Of a DNA stretch of 64,000 nt, positions 45,470 through 55,179 are shown piece by piece. Position 1 is the stretch's first letter; every line of letters starts with the position of its first letter. This stretch comes from Holophagae bacterium (GTDB lineage Bacteria; Acidobacteriota; Holophagae; Acanthopleuribacterales; Acanthopleuribacteraceae), in NCBI GenBank assembly GCA_030429565.1, contig JAUIFE010000033.1, forward strand, positions 1-64,000. The letters are read 5' to 3'. The notes under the pieces were generated by a model. It saw only the letters and a program-made list of their open reading frames with translations, was not told the DNA's origin and ran no database searches. A program made the translations under genes and the position numbers.

Positions 45470-46459
45470 ATGATTGGTTACCTTTTACTGTGTCTATTCG
45501 CCTGGCAAACACCGACCTTCAGCTCGCCGGTGCACGAAAGTGCGGCGGCTACATTTAAGGCCATTCCCGGTCAATGGATTGAAACGGAACCCGGTGTTTG
45601 GGAGAAGGGGAGCGCTGCGCAACGGGTGCGTTTTGTCTCCGGCGTGGATGCGTTTCAAAATGATTTAATCACGGTCAGTTACCACATCGACACGCTGCGC
45701 GATCTGTTGACACAAACCAAACAGGGTGCCGACAACCGCGCATTAAACGAAGCCTTGGTCAAACTGGAGCAACGCGAAGCGACCTTGGTGAAGTTTCTCG
45801 ATCAGGGTCGTCTCGAACGGCTGGATCCCCGACAGGCGTCGGTGCAAAAAACTTTGGCAAAAATGTCTGTGAGCGCCAAAGCGACGCCGCAAGGGGGAAC
45901 GGGGCATTTTCGCATCGCCGGCACTTCGGACGGTACCGCAAGCGTTGTCATCAATGTAACCACCGACGAGGTTTCAGAGGAGCGCGAGCTGGAGGACGAC
46001 GGCTACTACCTATTTGGCGACTTGGATTTTTCTTCTCGGCGTTGCGGCACCGAATGCACCAGTACCGTGACATTGTCGGTTGATACGCGCATTTCTGATG
46101 GGATGCCGTTCGCGTTCACCTACACTGATCGCAACACAAATTGCGATACTCTCAACAACGGCAGGCTGCTTCGATTGAGCTATCGGTCGGGGCCGCCCCT
46201 CACCGAACCTGATTTCCGTTATCACTACTATCGGATTCACCTAGAGGCGCTAGGTGGCTGCGGCGATTTTGACTATTCCTGGGTCTCCGGTTCGCAGATG
46301 GAGATCGAGGTCCTGGCGCCAGGCAATGTTGCGGAATGTCGGCTGCCGTTTGGTGCGAGAGGTAGGGTAATTGCAAGCGTTGAAGACAGCAATGGGGACA
46401 TTGCGAGCGTTGACATTACGCTCCAACCCAATGATCTACCGGTACCCAGGGTTCAGTAG
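45470..46459 (+). CDS. Secreted PKD-like domain protein (cluster member 4, paralog of the preceding gene)
   Basis: A 329-residue protein. AAGGAG lies nine bases before the ATG at 45470; a signal peptide (MIGYLLLCLFAWQTPTFSS) follows. GQWIETEPGVWEKGSAAQRV and RFVSGVDAF match GEWREIETGVFEKSS and RFASGTLA of the preceding gene, and LERLDPRQASVQKTLAKM matches its LLDPRDGALEKMLQKI. One PKD-like domain (GGCGDFDYSWVSGSQ, then SVEDSNGDIASV) ends the protein. It closes the cluster, with a terminator after it. Confidence 0.82.
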   Translation: MIGYLLLCLFAWQTPTFSSPVHESAAATFKAIPGQWIETEPGVWEKGSAAQRVRFVSGVDAFQNDLITVSYHIDTLRDLLTQTKQGADNRALNEALVKLEQREATLVKFLDQGRLERLDPRQASVQKTLAKMSVSAKATPQGGTGHFRIAGTSDGTASVVINVTTDEVSEERELEDDGYYLFGDLDFSSRRCGTECTSTVTLSVDTRISDGMPFAFTYTDRNTNCDTLNNGRLLRLSYRSGPPLTEPDFRYHYYRIHLEALGGCGDFDYSWVSGSQMEIEVLAPGNVAECRLPFGARGRVIASVEDSNGDIASVDITLQPNDLPVPRVQ

Positions 46460-46476
46460 GTTTTTTGTAGGTAATA

Positions 46477-46512
46477 AACGGGCGGACGGCCTGCGCGGTG
46501 CGTCCGCCCGTT
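46477..46512. terminator. Bidirectional terminator between convergent genes
   Basis: AACGGGCGGACG (46477-46488) pairs with CGTCCGCCCGTT (46501-46512). T- and A-rich flanks on each side let it serve both the secreted-protein cluster and the minus-strand transglutaminase gene. Confidence 0.85.
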
Positions 46513-46516
46513 TGGG

Positions 46517-49500
46517 TTATTGAACGTCGGCGGCGGTGTCGGTGTCGGCCAAGGCGGCCAAGCGTTTGCGCGCTAATTTTTCGGTCGCCAAAGGCTCGTC
46601 TTCCTGAATTTCGACGCGGGTGTAATAGGCACGTGCGATGTCGGGGAAACCGAGGTTCTCGGCGACCAGACCCAGCACGTAGAAGTCATCGCCATCGAGC
46701 GTTTTGTCGATCCTGACTTTGATCGCGTTTCTCAAGGCGTCGGTCGCCTGCAGGTTGCGGCCTTGGGTGGCATACAATGTGGCCAAGGTGTGAAGCGTGG
46801 CGGAATTTTTACTGGTTTCTTTGTGGTTTTCAATGCGTTTAATTGCCGCATTGAGATCGGCATTCTCGAGGAAGAGATGCAGCCAAGCCAGGTTATTCGG
46901 CCCGACCAGGTCGTCTTCGGGAAATTCATTGCACTCGCGTTCCTGAAGGACCTTGACCTCGGCCAGACGGCCTTGAACCTTTAACGACTTGATGGCTTCC
47001 CTGCGAAACGCAGGAGCGAGTAGCGCTGTTTGCTTTTGGCGTTCGGCCAACAGCGCCGCGTGTTGCTCAAAGCGTTCGGTTTTACGGTAAAAGTTGAGCA
47101 TCACCAGCGCATGATTGTCGGTGGGTTCTTTTTGGTAAAGCGCTTCGTAGGTGGCCAGACCCGCGTCAATGAGGCCGTGGTCTAACTGGGCCGCGGCGAT
47201 GATTTTGATGAGATGCTTGGCCAGGGGACCGTCATCGCAGTTCTCGACCTGCGCGAGCAGCCTTGGGAACACATGTTCGGGCTGTTTGGTTTTGCCGCCG
47301 ATGAGGGCGAGTAACTCGGGAAGCGCTTTCTTGTTGTGCTTTTTTAGCAGGGCCCATAGGGCTCGGTCATGGGGGTTTTGATGGTCCCAGAGGTGATCTT
47401 GTTCTTTTGCCAGCAGGTAATCCAACATTTTAACGGCAGGTTTGACCTGGCTGTGACTGACGGCGTGTTCAACGGCGCCCGCAATATAACGAATGGCGTG
47501 CAAGCTGCCGGCAAGCCGGTAACGATTGCCTTCACGCACGACCCAGTAGTAGCCGGCGCGCATTTTGGGCAAGGTCAGTTTTACCAATTTACTGTTTTTA
47601 TGGTTGGGTGCATCGGCAACGACCTCAACTTGGATAGCGGGCAAAAAGGATTCCAAGATCCCCAGTTGCGAGGCGGCCTCTTTCGATAAAGCGGCCTTGA
47701 CGAGACCAAAACCCATGTATTTGAGTTCAATCCGCAGTTGGGTGAAGTTCCGCGACGGTGCACCACAAAAGATTTGTTCCTCGGTAAAGGGCTTGTCGCC
47801 GTGAGGGACCAGTTGGTTGACCGCCAAACGGAGTACCGGAGTCCGTGGATCGTTGTCTCGCCATGTTTGCATCACGTCGCGATGCCGTGCGCGCCATCGG
47901 CTCATTCGGTCGGCGTTCTCTCGTTGGTCTTCAGCAGAAAGGCCGCGCTCAAGCATGGTGTAGGACTTTTCAAAATGGCGCAGGTTCGAGAGCTTGCCGA
48001 ACACATCCATTAACATTTCGCGGCGCTGGGTTTGGTCGCTTATCTTATCCAATTGGTCAAGCACTTGGTCGACATCGTTACGGATGGCAAGCGCCGTAAG
48101 GAGAAACGCCGTTTTTTGAGCGTCATCGAGGTGGTTCGCCAAAACTTGCGCTGTTTCGGTATCACCGGCCCACAGCCGGTTCCAAAGATAGAGAACGGCT
48201 TGCTTTCCGGTCATGTTCTCTGGACCGAGACGCGCGTAATCGGAAGCGGCGCGGTCGAGTTGTTCCGGGCCGACCCCCATCATGCCGTTGGCGTGGTGGT
48301 CGCGCATGACCGCACGCAACAAGGGCAGCATCGGTTCTTCGGGAAAGTTGGCAACTTCCTGGTCGAGCAGGGTCAGGGCTTGGTCGCGAGGATAGCCAAT
48401 GCCAAGTTCGTCGCCATTGTGGTTTTTGAGTAAAAGGGAACAGGCGGCCAGGGCGTCCTTGCTCGTGTGAGGTTGGGCCAAGGCCAACGCAATCTGGGTG
48501 GCGGCTGCGTCGACCATGCCCCATTGTGAAAAGTTCAAAGCAAGGCGCATGTGATTGGCGAAACTGGGTTTGGACTGACTCTCGCGCAACAAGGCGGCAA
48601 AGGATTGTTCCGGGTTTTCGCCGAGAAATAATTGATGGGTTTCGTGGTAATAGACCTGGGTCATATTGGTTTGAAGCGCCTGGCGAATGGCTGTGTTGAT
48701 GCGCGTGAGTTCCGCGACATCGAAGTGGCCCGATGTGAGGGTCACGATCAAACTGCCTTGGCTGGGATCTTCGGGATGGGTTTCGTGCACGATCTTGAGG
48801 TGGTGATCGTCAAAACTGAGTTTCGGCAGAGGGGCGACAAGCTGATAACCGTCGGGATACTGGAAATGGTAGTTGAGCCGGAAGGTACCCGCTTCCGCCA
48901 GGAACAAGGGCTCAACCTCTTGATCTTCTTCAAATAATAGTTGGTTCGGGAGCTCGTGGAGAAGCCAACCCATTGGCAAGGTGAAGGCGGCGAAACGATA
49001 ATCGGCTTTGATGTAGTCACCGTTTTTCAGCATCAATGTTTGCGTCCAAGGCTTGCTGAAATCATCGGAAAGGAGGCGTGCCGTTTCGAACAGCGATTCG
49101 TCTTGGCTGGGTTTCGGCGGGCCTTGGTTGCGAAAATAGTACCGGTAGTAGATCTCTTTGTTGCCGCGTGCGTGACTTTGAATTTTAACCGAGCCGATGT
49201 CGTTGGGTTGCGCGGTGAAGGTCATGTCGAAGGCCAAGCCGTTTTCTGCCGGGTCGGCTGCGCGGATGGTGACGAGTTCGGCGTTGTCTTGAGCGGCAAT
49301 CAAGGCCTGGGTACCGTGTAATTCGAAGGGGAGAGAGCCCTCGCGATTCAGCGAAACGGTGGTGTCGATCCAAACCGGTTGCTCACCACGTACAACGACA
49401 ATCGCGTGGTTGAAAATGCCCAAACCGGGGGTGTTGCGTGGCAGATTGCGTTCGACCGAGTTGACGAGCGCCATTTGTGCGTCGAAACCAACCTTGCGCA

Positions 49501-50527
49501 GCATGGCGATCAAAAGGACGGAGACGTCTTTGCAATCGCCGAACCCGCGTTGCAAAATCTCGGTAGGCGGGGTGGGCATCAAATTTTTATCGCCTAGGTA
49601 AAGGCCGGTATAGCGCACGGTTTTTTGGATTTCGCGCAAGAAGCGCGCGGCGGTGGCGCGGGCGTCGTTAGGAACGACCTGTGCTTGTAGGTCGAAGGGC
49701 GGTTGGTCGAGGACGGCAACTTGGTCGACAACGGCACCATAGGCGGCGCCGACCTGCTGCCACGATTCACCGGTGGCAAAGGCGATGCGGCCTCGCGTGA
49801 AAGTTTGCAAGCGCTGATGTTGATCGACAGTCATGGGTTCAGGTGCTGTGACCAGGGTCCAGGTTTGAAGGGTTTGTCCGCCACTTTGGCTGACGTGGTG
49901 ATCGACTTCGCAAGAAGGATCGATCTCGAAGTGGAGGGTCGTGCCGGTTGGTGTGCTGACGCGGATCTGTTGGGGAAAAGCAGCGGCCGTAAAAAAAGTG
50001 GGCCAGGCCTCGCCGCCCGCAAAAAAGGGGCGAATAGCCGGAATGACGACTTCGGTTTCAATGACGGCGCCGACCATTAAACGTGGCAACGGGGCGGACA
50101 GGTTGTGGGCTTGATTGAATTGGTTGGGGTCGTCCTGCGTCGCCGAGGTTTCGACAACATGGGCCGCGTCGAGTTGGTAAATAGCCCCGTCGGGGTGAAG
50201 GACGCGCGCGCGCAATTGTGGGCGTGCCTGATACCAAGGTAACCAGGTCGTGGTCAGGTGGCTATAGGTCTCGAGATCCGTGTAATTGGAAACATAATAA
50301 ACATTGCGTTCGGTTAAGGTGCGCCGACCTTCGGCGTCGATGTCGAAGCGAATTTCGCGCCAGAGTTGCGTGGGTGAAGCGTCGGTGTAGGCGGCTTTCG
50401 CCGAAGTGGTAAGCACCTCAGCGTTTTCGCTCATGAACTTGTGGGGCCAGGCTGTGATATCGCCGGCGTTAAGCGAGGGAAGGAGTAATGGGCAATAAAT
50501 GAGAGCGTGCCAAAAAATAGATTTCAC
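46517..50527 (-). CDS. DUF3857-transglutaminase-TPR protein (paralog A)
   Basis: A 1336-residue exported protein. The start is the GTG at 50527, with GGAGG five bases upstream, followed by a signal peptide (MKSIFWHALIYCPLLLPSL). A DUF3857 beta domain at about 40-260 (RNVYYVSNYTDLETY) precedes a transglutaminase core with a complete Cys332-His374-Asp388 triad (GFGDCKD, FNHAIVVV, WIDTT). A beta domain follows, then about 650 residues of TPR-like helices to the C-terminus. Such proteins are common in Bacteroidetes and Acidobacteria envelopes and may cross-link or cleave peptides. It is a diverged duplicate of the gene at 50790. Confidence 0.92.
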   Translation of the reverse strand: MKSIFWHALIYCPLLLPSLNAGDITAWPHKFMSENAEVLTTSAKAAYTDASPTQLWREIRFDIDAEGRRTLTERNVYYVSNYTDLETYSHLTTTWLPWYQARPQLRARVLHPDGAIYQLDAAHVVETSATQDDPNQFNQAHNLSAPLPRLMVGAVIETEVVIPAIRPFFAGGEAWPTFFTAAAFPQQIRVSTPTGTTLHFEIDPSCEVDHHVSQSGGQTLQTWTLVTAPEPMTVDQHQRLQTFTRGRIAFATGESWQQVGAAYGAVVDQVAVLDQPPFDLQAQVVPNDARATAARFLREIQKTVRYTGLYLGDKNLMPTPPTEILQRGFGDCKDVSVLLIAMLRKVGFDAQMALVNSVERNLPRNTPGLGIFNHAIVVVRGEQPVWIDTTVSLNREGSLPFELHGTQALIAAQDNAELVTIRAADPAENGLAFDMTFTAQPNDIGSVKIQSHARGNKEIYYRYYFRNQGPPKPSQDESLFETARLLSDDFSKPWTQTLMLKNGDYIKADYRFAAFTLPMGWLLHELPNQLLFEEDQEVEPLFLAEAGTFRLNYHFQYPDGYQLVAPLPKLSFDDHHLKIVHETHPEDPSQGSLIVTLTSGHFDVAELTRINTAIRQALQTNMTQVYYHETHQLFLGENPEQSFAALLRESQSKPSFANHMRLALNFSQWGMVDAAATQIALALAQPHTSKDALAACSLLLKNHNGDELGIGYPRDQALTLLDQEVANFPEEPMLPLLRAVMRDHHANGMMGVGPEQLDRAASDYARLGPENMTGKQAVLYLWNRLWAGDTETAQVLANHLDDAQKTAFLLTALAIRNDVDQVLDQLDKISDQTQRREMLMDVFGKLSNLRHFEKSYTMLERGLSAEDQRENADRMSRWRARHRDVMQTWRDNDPRTPVLRLAVNQLVPHGDKPFTEEQIFCGAPSRNFTQLRIELKYMGFGLVKAALSKEAASQLGILESFLPAIQVEVVADAPNHKNSKLVKLTLPKMRAGYYWVVREGNRYRLAGSLHAIRYIAGAVEHAVSHSQVKPAVKMLDYLLAKEQDHLWDHQNPHDRALWALLKKHNKKALPELLALIGGKTKQPEHVFPRLLAQVENCDDGPLAKHLIKIIAAAQLDHGLIDAGLATYEALYQKEPTDNHALVMLNFYRKTERFEQHAALLAERQKQTALLAPAFRREAIKSLKVQGRLAEVKVLQERECNEFPEDDLVGPNNLAWLHLFLENADLNAAIKRIENHKETSKNSATLHTLATLYATQGRNLQATDALRNAIKVRIDKTLDGDDFYVLGLVAENLGFPDIARAYYTRVEIQEDEPLATEKLARKRLAALADTDTAADVQ

Positions 50528-50789
50528 ATGTGCCTCCGGTGGCAGTAATAAACCAGGATCAGTGGCATCAAACGGTGCCTTGAACATAGGTTGGGGTTGT
50601 AAAAACGACATAGTGAAGCTGATGGTCGGCGCATTTAAAAACCAGTTGAGGTTGATAGTTGAGGTTGATGTCTGCCAATCGGGCCAAGACGGACGGTGCT
50701 TTGGTAGGTGGGGTATGCCGTCTGGGTCCGATGAGGCCGTGGGCCGAATCCTGGTGAAACCAAGCCGACCCGCGCGGCATGATCGATTG

Positions 50790-53700
50790 TTAGGGTTCGT
50801 CGCCGGCGCCTTGGGTGACGGCGCTGTCCATTTCGGCCAAACGGCGGCGAACCAGGTGGATGGTGTCGCTCGGATCGGCTTCATCCGAATCGACGCGCGT
50901 GTAGTAGGTGCGGGCGATGTCGTTGAAACCCAAGTTTTGTGCGACCAAGCCGAGCACATACCAATCGGCACCATTTGGTGTGAAGCGGTGGTTTGACACA
51001 ACGGCTTTGCGCAAGGTGTCGACGGCTTCTTGGTTTTTGCCCTGGGTTGCATAGAGTGTGGCCAAGGTGTGGTACGTGGCGGCCGAGGCGCCACTCATCC
51101 CCATGGCTGGAATGGTGGTGGCGACGGCGTTTTCGGCGTCGGCGATGGCGGCGTCGAGGTCGGCGTCGTCACGGAACAGAGCCAGCCAGGCCAGTGAGTT
51201 TTGGATACCGACGCCTTTCGCAATCGGGTCTTCGCGAATGCCCGTCAATACCCTCGCCATGCCGTCAAAATCACCCTGCTTTTCGTAGAGGGTGCCGTGC
51301 TGCTGGGCGAATTCCAGCGGTTTTTCCTTTTTATCCAGCCAGATATCCAGCAGTTGTTTAAAGGCTTCGTCTTGACCGGTCTCATCGTAGATGGTCAGCA
51401 GATTGAGGGCACGGTCCGCGTCGGGGGCTGCCTCGTACCACGCGCGATAGTAGTCGGCGGCGCGTTGCTTGTCCGGGGAGTGGGTATAGGCCAAGGCGAT
51501 GCGGTAAACCAGGCTTGCTTTGGCCGCATCGTCCTCGACTTGATCAACCAAGGCTTCCAAGGCGCGAACGTCTTTGGTTTTAAGGCTGTCGCCGTAATGA
51601 AACAAGAGCGCGGCCGCTTTGGACGGGTTCTTCTCGAGTTTTCTGAGCGCGGGCCAAAGGGTGACGAAGTCCGAATCGCTTGGGCGTCCCTGAATCGGCG
51701 TCAACGTGAGCAGGTGGTCGAAGAGCGCGGCTGCTTCTGCACCTGCCCGACGGGTCAAGGCATGGGCGAACGCCGGGCCCAATTTGTTGGGTTCACTGGT
51801 CGTGGCGGCAATGCGATAACCTGTTTTGGTCGGCACGACCCAGTAAAACATGGGTTTCATGACCTGGAAGGCGGGACAGAGGACTTTGACGATACGGGCT
51901 GAGGTGGTGTCGGATTCCGGCAGGCCGTCCGCGTAGGTCATTGCCAGGTTGCCCAGGAACAAATCCCATATGCTCGTTTGGTTGTGGGCGGCCTGATCAC
52001 TGCTTTTGGCGGCCATGTTGAACAGGATGGCGTCGTAAGGTGGTTCCAGAAACGGCAGCGCTGCTTGATAGGTGGGTAACTGGATTTGCGTGTCGCTGAA
52101 GGGTTTGTTCGTGGCCATGGTCGCCTTATTGGCGAAGAGACGAAGCACCGGGGTAAACGGTTGGCTGTCGTCAAACGCGTTAATGTCAATCGCTTTAGCA
52201 TTGGCCAACATATTGGCGCGCAGGCGGAGCAACTCTTGGGATTGGGGCAAGGTGACGGCGTTTAGTGTGGCGCTCGCGGCCGGATAGTTGCGCAGGCGAG
52301 CCAGGATGTCGGATGCCTGCAACAGTCTCCCGGCGCGTTGTTGGGGGTTGGCCGTCCGACGTGCAATGACGAGCGCTTGTTCGGGCCCTTGTTCCTGGGC
52401 CGCGATGACGATTTGAAACACATCGCGACGCAGGCTGTCGAGCGTGTCGGCTAGGGTTTTGGCAGTGGCGTTATCGCCCACCAACAAGCGATTAATGACG
52501 TGATGGGCACGGGTTTCCTTCGACAACACTTTCATGTTCGCCTTGGCGTATTCGGCTGCGCTTTTTTCGAGCAGCGCTTGGTCTTCAATAATCAGACCGT
52601 TATCGCCGTGATCGCGCGTGTAGGCCGAGAAAAAATAGAGCATCGGGAAGTCGGGAAAGGCTTCGGCTTCACCTTCTAAAACAGCCAGCGCGCGGTCGCG
52701 CAAGTAACCGGGACCCACCTCGGTGCCGGTATAATTTACCATCATGCTGGGAATGGCAAAAATCATGTCTAAGGCATTGTGGTCGTACTTTACGCCCTGC
52801 TCCACGTGCTCCATCGCCGGTTCAATCATGCCCCAACGGCTAAACGCACTCGCCAAACGAAAATGCGTTTGAACCGACGGCGCCTGCTCGTGTTCCTGCT
52901 TCAAAATGGCGAAGGCCTGATCCACTTTGCCTTCCTCAAGCAGCAACATGCCTTGGTGCTTGAAGGTAAGTAAGAGGTTGGTCTGCGACAAACGCGTTAA
53001 TAATGCGTTGACGGCCTCGACTTCCTCAACCGGCATGACGCCGGGCTTAAGTGTCAGGGTGAGGACGCCGTGGGTTGGATTCTCGCTTGAGCGTTCGTCG
53101 GCGAGAACCACATGCTCGCTTTCAAATGTCACGGGCGCAAAGGTCTGGGCCAATTGGTAACCCGATGGCAGGTGGAACTGGTACGACAGGCGAAAAACGC
53201 CGGCGTCGACAAGGGTCACCGGCACCTTGGGTTCATCCGCCGCAAATTGAACGATGTCTGGAATTTCTTCGGTTGACCAACCGAGCGGAACCGAAACCAT
53301 TGCCCCTTTAAAATCGCTTGCAAGGCCTTCCCAGGATTCACTCTCGGTGGTGCGTGACCAGGGTTGGCTCATGTCCGCTGATGCGACGCGCGCGTGTTCT
53401 GTGTCCGGCGCTTCCGCGCCCTCTTTATAGTTGAGGTACTGGTCGCGAAAGGTAATCTCGTGATTACCACGGCCGCTGTAGGTGACCTTCATGCGTCCAT
53501 TACCAGAAAACGTTGGGTGGAAATCAAAATGAAAGTCCATGCCGTGGTCGGCGGGATTGGCGGGCGGAATCTGCGTCAATGCGCGGGTCCGGGGGTGGGC
53601 GATTAGCGCTTGGCTGCCGTGCAGTTGGAAGGGCAAAGCGCCGTCGCGGTTAAGCGTCACGGTCGTGTCAAGCCAGGCCCTTTCGCCATTCGGCAAGGCC

Positions 53701-54833
53701 ACCGCCACAATGGCATGATTGAAGAGACCGATGCCTGGTGTGTCGGCGCTAATTTTGCGGTTGATGTTGTGGACCAGCGCCAAATCGGCCTGCATGTCGA
53801 GGGCCCGCAACATGGCAATCAGCAGCACGGCTGTGTCTTTACAGTCACCGTAACCCCGTTTCAAGACTTGATCCGGCGCCGTCGGCATTAAATCTTTATC
53901 GCCCAAATACAGGCCGCTGTAGCGCACCCGTTTGTGAATTTCTTGGAGCAGATTAACGGCGGTGGACCGCGGATCGCCGTTTACTTTCAAGGCTTCCAGG
54001 TCGAAGGGCGGCGCGGTAAAGGTCGCGGTTTGGTCGACAACGGCGGCATAGGCGGCGGCTACCTTTTTCCATGAGGCGCCGGTTGCAAAGGTCAAGCGAC
54101 CGCTGTAAATGCCGCCGGCACGGAGCGCCGCGGTGTAGTCAATCGCCGGTGGTGGTTCGGTTAGGGTCCAACTATGGATGCGCCGACCCGCACGTTTATG
54201 GCGCTTGTATTTGGTACTGAAGCTGTCGTCGAGGTGAAAGCTGAACGGCATTTTAGCCGGGGTTTCGACCACAATGCGTTGCGCAATCGGGTATGCCGTA
54301 AAGTAGTCTTGCCAGGCGTCGCCCGCCTCAAAAACCGGCCGTAATCCGGGGATCACCTTTTCGACTTCAATCAAGCAGCCCACGCGTACGTTGGGTAAGG
54401 GCGCCTGCAGGCGCCGGTCCTCGCTGAATTGGTTGTCGTCATCGTCAGTGGCTGTTTCGACGATTGCGGACGGCTGCAGGGCGTGGACGCCGCCTTCTGG
54501 ATCAATCACGCGCGCCCGCATTTCGGGGCGGCCTTGATACCACGGGCGCCAGCGAACCGAGGTCGAATCATATTCTTCGAGCGCGTCATGATCGGTGATG
54601 AAATAAACGTTGCGTATGGTTTGCGTGCGACGGCCGGCCTCGTCAAGGGTATAGATCGTTTCGTGAAAAAGGTGTGTTGGGGGCCTGGTGGGTTGGTCCG
54701 CCTGAATGGCGCGCACCGTGTGTAGCAGTTTGTCGGGTGCGTCCGTCATAAAAGAGTGCGGCCAGGGAATGACTGTGTCGTTCGCAAAAAGCGGTAGCGT
54801 CATAGAAAACAGCAATAGAAGTGTAAATTTCAA
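50790..54833 (-). CDS. DUF3857-transglutaminase-TPR protein (paralog B)
   Basis: A 1347-residue exported protein starting at TTG with GGAGG four bases upstream and a signal peptide (MKFTLLLLFSMTLPLFA). Layout is the same as in paralog A: DUF3857 (RNVYFITDHDALEEYDS), transglutaminase triad Cys331-His373-Asp near 387 (GYGDCKD, FNHAIVAV, WLDTT), middle beta domain, then TPR helices ending near EAVDTLRKAVVSNHRF. Sharing of GLYLGDKDLMPT and similar blocks shows recent common ancestry. The genes are in the same orientation with a 262-base gap, so B is transcribed first. Confidence 0.92.
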   Translation of the reverse strand: MKFTLLLLFSMTLPLFANDTVIPWPHSFMTDAPDKLLHTVRAIQADQPTRPPTHLFHETIYTLDEAGRRTQTIRNVYFITDHDALEEYDSTSVRWRPWYQGRPEMRARVIDPEGGVHALQPSAIVETATDDDDNQFSEDRRLQAPLPNVRVGCLIEVEKVIPGLRPVFEAGDAWQDYFTAYPIAQRIVVETPAKMPFSFHLDDSFSTKYKRHKRAGRRIHSWTLTEPPPAIDYTAALRAGGIYSGRLTFATGASWKKVAAAYAAVVDQTATFTAPPFDLEALKVNGDPRSTAVNLLQEIHKRVRYSGLYLGDKDLMPTAPDQVLKRGYGDCKDTAVLLIAMLRALDMQADLALVHNINRKISADTPGIGLFNHAIVAVALPNGERAWLDTTVTLNRDGALPFQLHGSQALIAHPRTRALTQIPPANPADHGMDFHFDFHPTFSGNGRMKVTYSGRGNHEITFRDQYLNYKEGAEAPDTEHARVASADMSQPWSRTTESESWEGLASDFKGAMVSVPLGWSTEEIPDIVQFAADEPKVPVTLVDAGVFRLSYQFHLPSGYQLAQTFAPVTFESEHVVLADERSSENPTHGVLTLTLKPGVMPVEEVEAVNALLTRLSQTNLLLTFKHQGMLLLEEGKVDQAFAILKQEHEQAPSVQTHFRLASAFSRWGMIEPAMEHVEQGVKYDHNALDMIFAIPSMMVNYTGTEVGPGYLRDRALAVLEGEAEAFPDFPMLYFFSAYTRDHGDNGLIIEDQALLEKSAAEYAKANMKVLSKETRAHHVINRLLVGDNATAKTLADTLDSLRRDVFQIVIAAQEQGPEQALVIARRTANPQQRAGRLLQASDILARLRNYPAASATLNAVTLPQSQELLRLRANMLANAKAIDINAFDDSQPFTPVLRLFANKATMATNKPFSDTQIQLPTYQAALPFLEPPYDAILFNMAAKSSDQAAHNQTSIWDLFLGNLAMTYADGLPESDTTSARIVKVLCPAFQVMKPMFYWVVPTKTGYRIAATTSEPNKLGPAFAHALTRRAGAEAAALFDHLLTLTPIQGRPSDSDFVTLWPALRKLEKNPSKAAALLFHYGDSLKTKDVRALEALVDQVEDDAAKASLVYRIALAYTHSPDKQRAADYYRAWYEAAPDADRALNLLTIYDETGQDEAFKQLLDIWLDKKEKPLEFAQQHGTLYEKQGDFDGMARVLTGIREDPIAKGVGIQNSLAWLALFRDDADLDAAIADAENAVATTIPAMGMSGASAATYHTLATLYATQGKNQEAVDTLRKAVVSNHRFTPNGADWYVLGLVAQNLGFNDIARTYYTRVDSDEADPSDTIHLVRRRLAEMDSAVTQGAGDEP

Positions 54834-55179
54834 AAGTCCTCCGGGGGGGGCCTGAATGGGTTGGAGCGAAAGATGTTGTTGGTGTTTCTCGGATGGTCAC
54901 GTGCTCGCTAAAGAGCGGCCGATGGGCGTGCGGATAGAGGAGGCAGCCTTTGATCATGCGGCATACGAGATCAAAAGCGTCACTTCATCGGAAAAGGACG
55001 CACGGACGGAGTTGAAAACCTGAGAAACGCGATATTTATGCGTAATGCAGAAGAAAAAAGTGACAAAGAAAAGGAATATTTAAAAATAAAAGAATCTGTG
55101 ACGGAAAAAATGAGCCACAAATCGTTGATTAGCCTACACCAATGGTGCGGCGATGTGTAACCGGCCTCTCTTCTGTGGG
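54834..55179. other. Intergenic region downstream of the kinase fusion
   Basis: About 345 bases between the kinase fusion's stop and the start of the transglutaminase paralog B. An AT-rich block (55050-55110) lies downstream of the kinase gene and could hold its termination signals or the promoter for paralog B. No gene supported. Confidence 0.35.

Noticed and set aside
50568..50780. 70-codon frame between the two transglutaminase paralogs
   Set aside because: No ribosome binding site and no similarity noticed; more likely leader sequence of paralog A.
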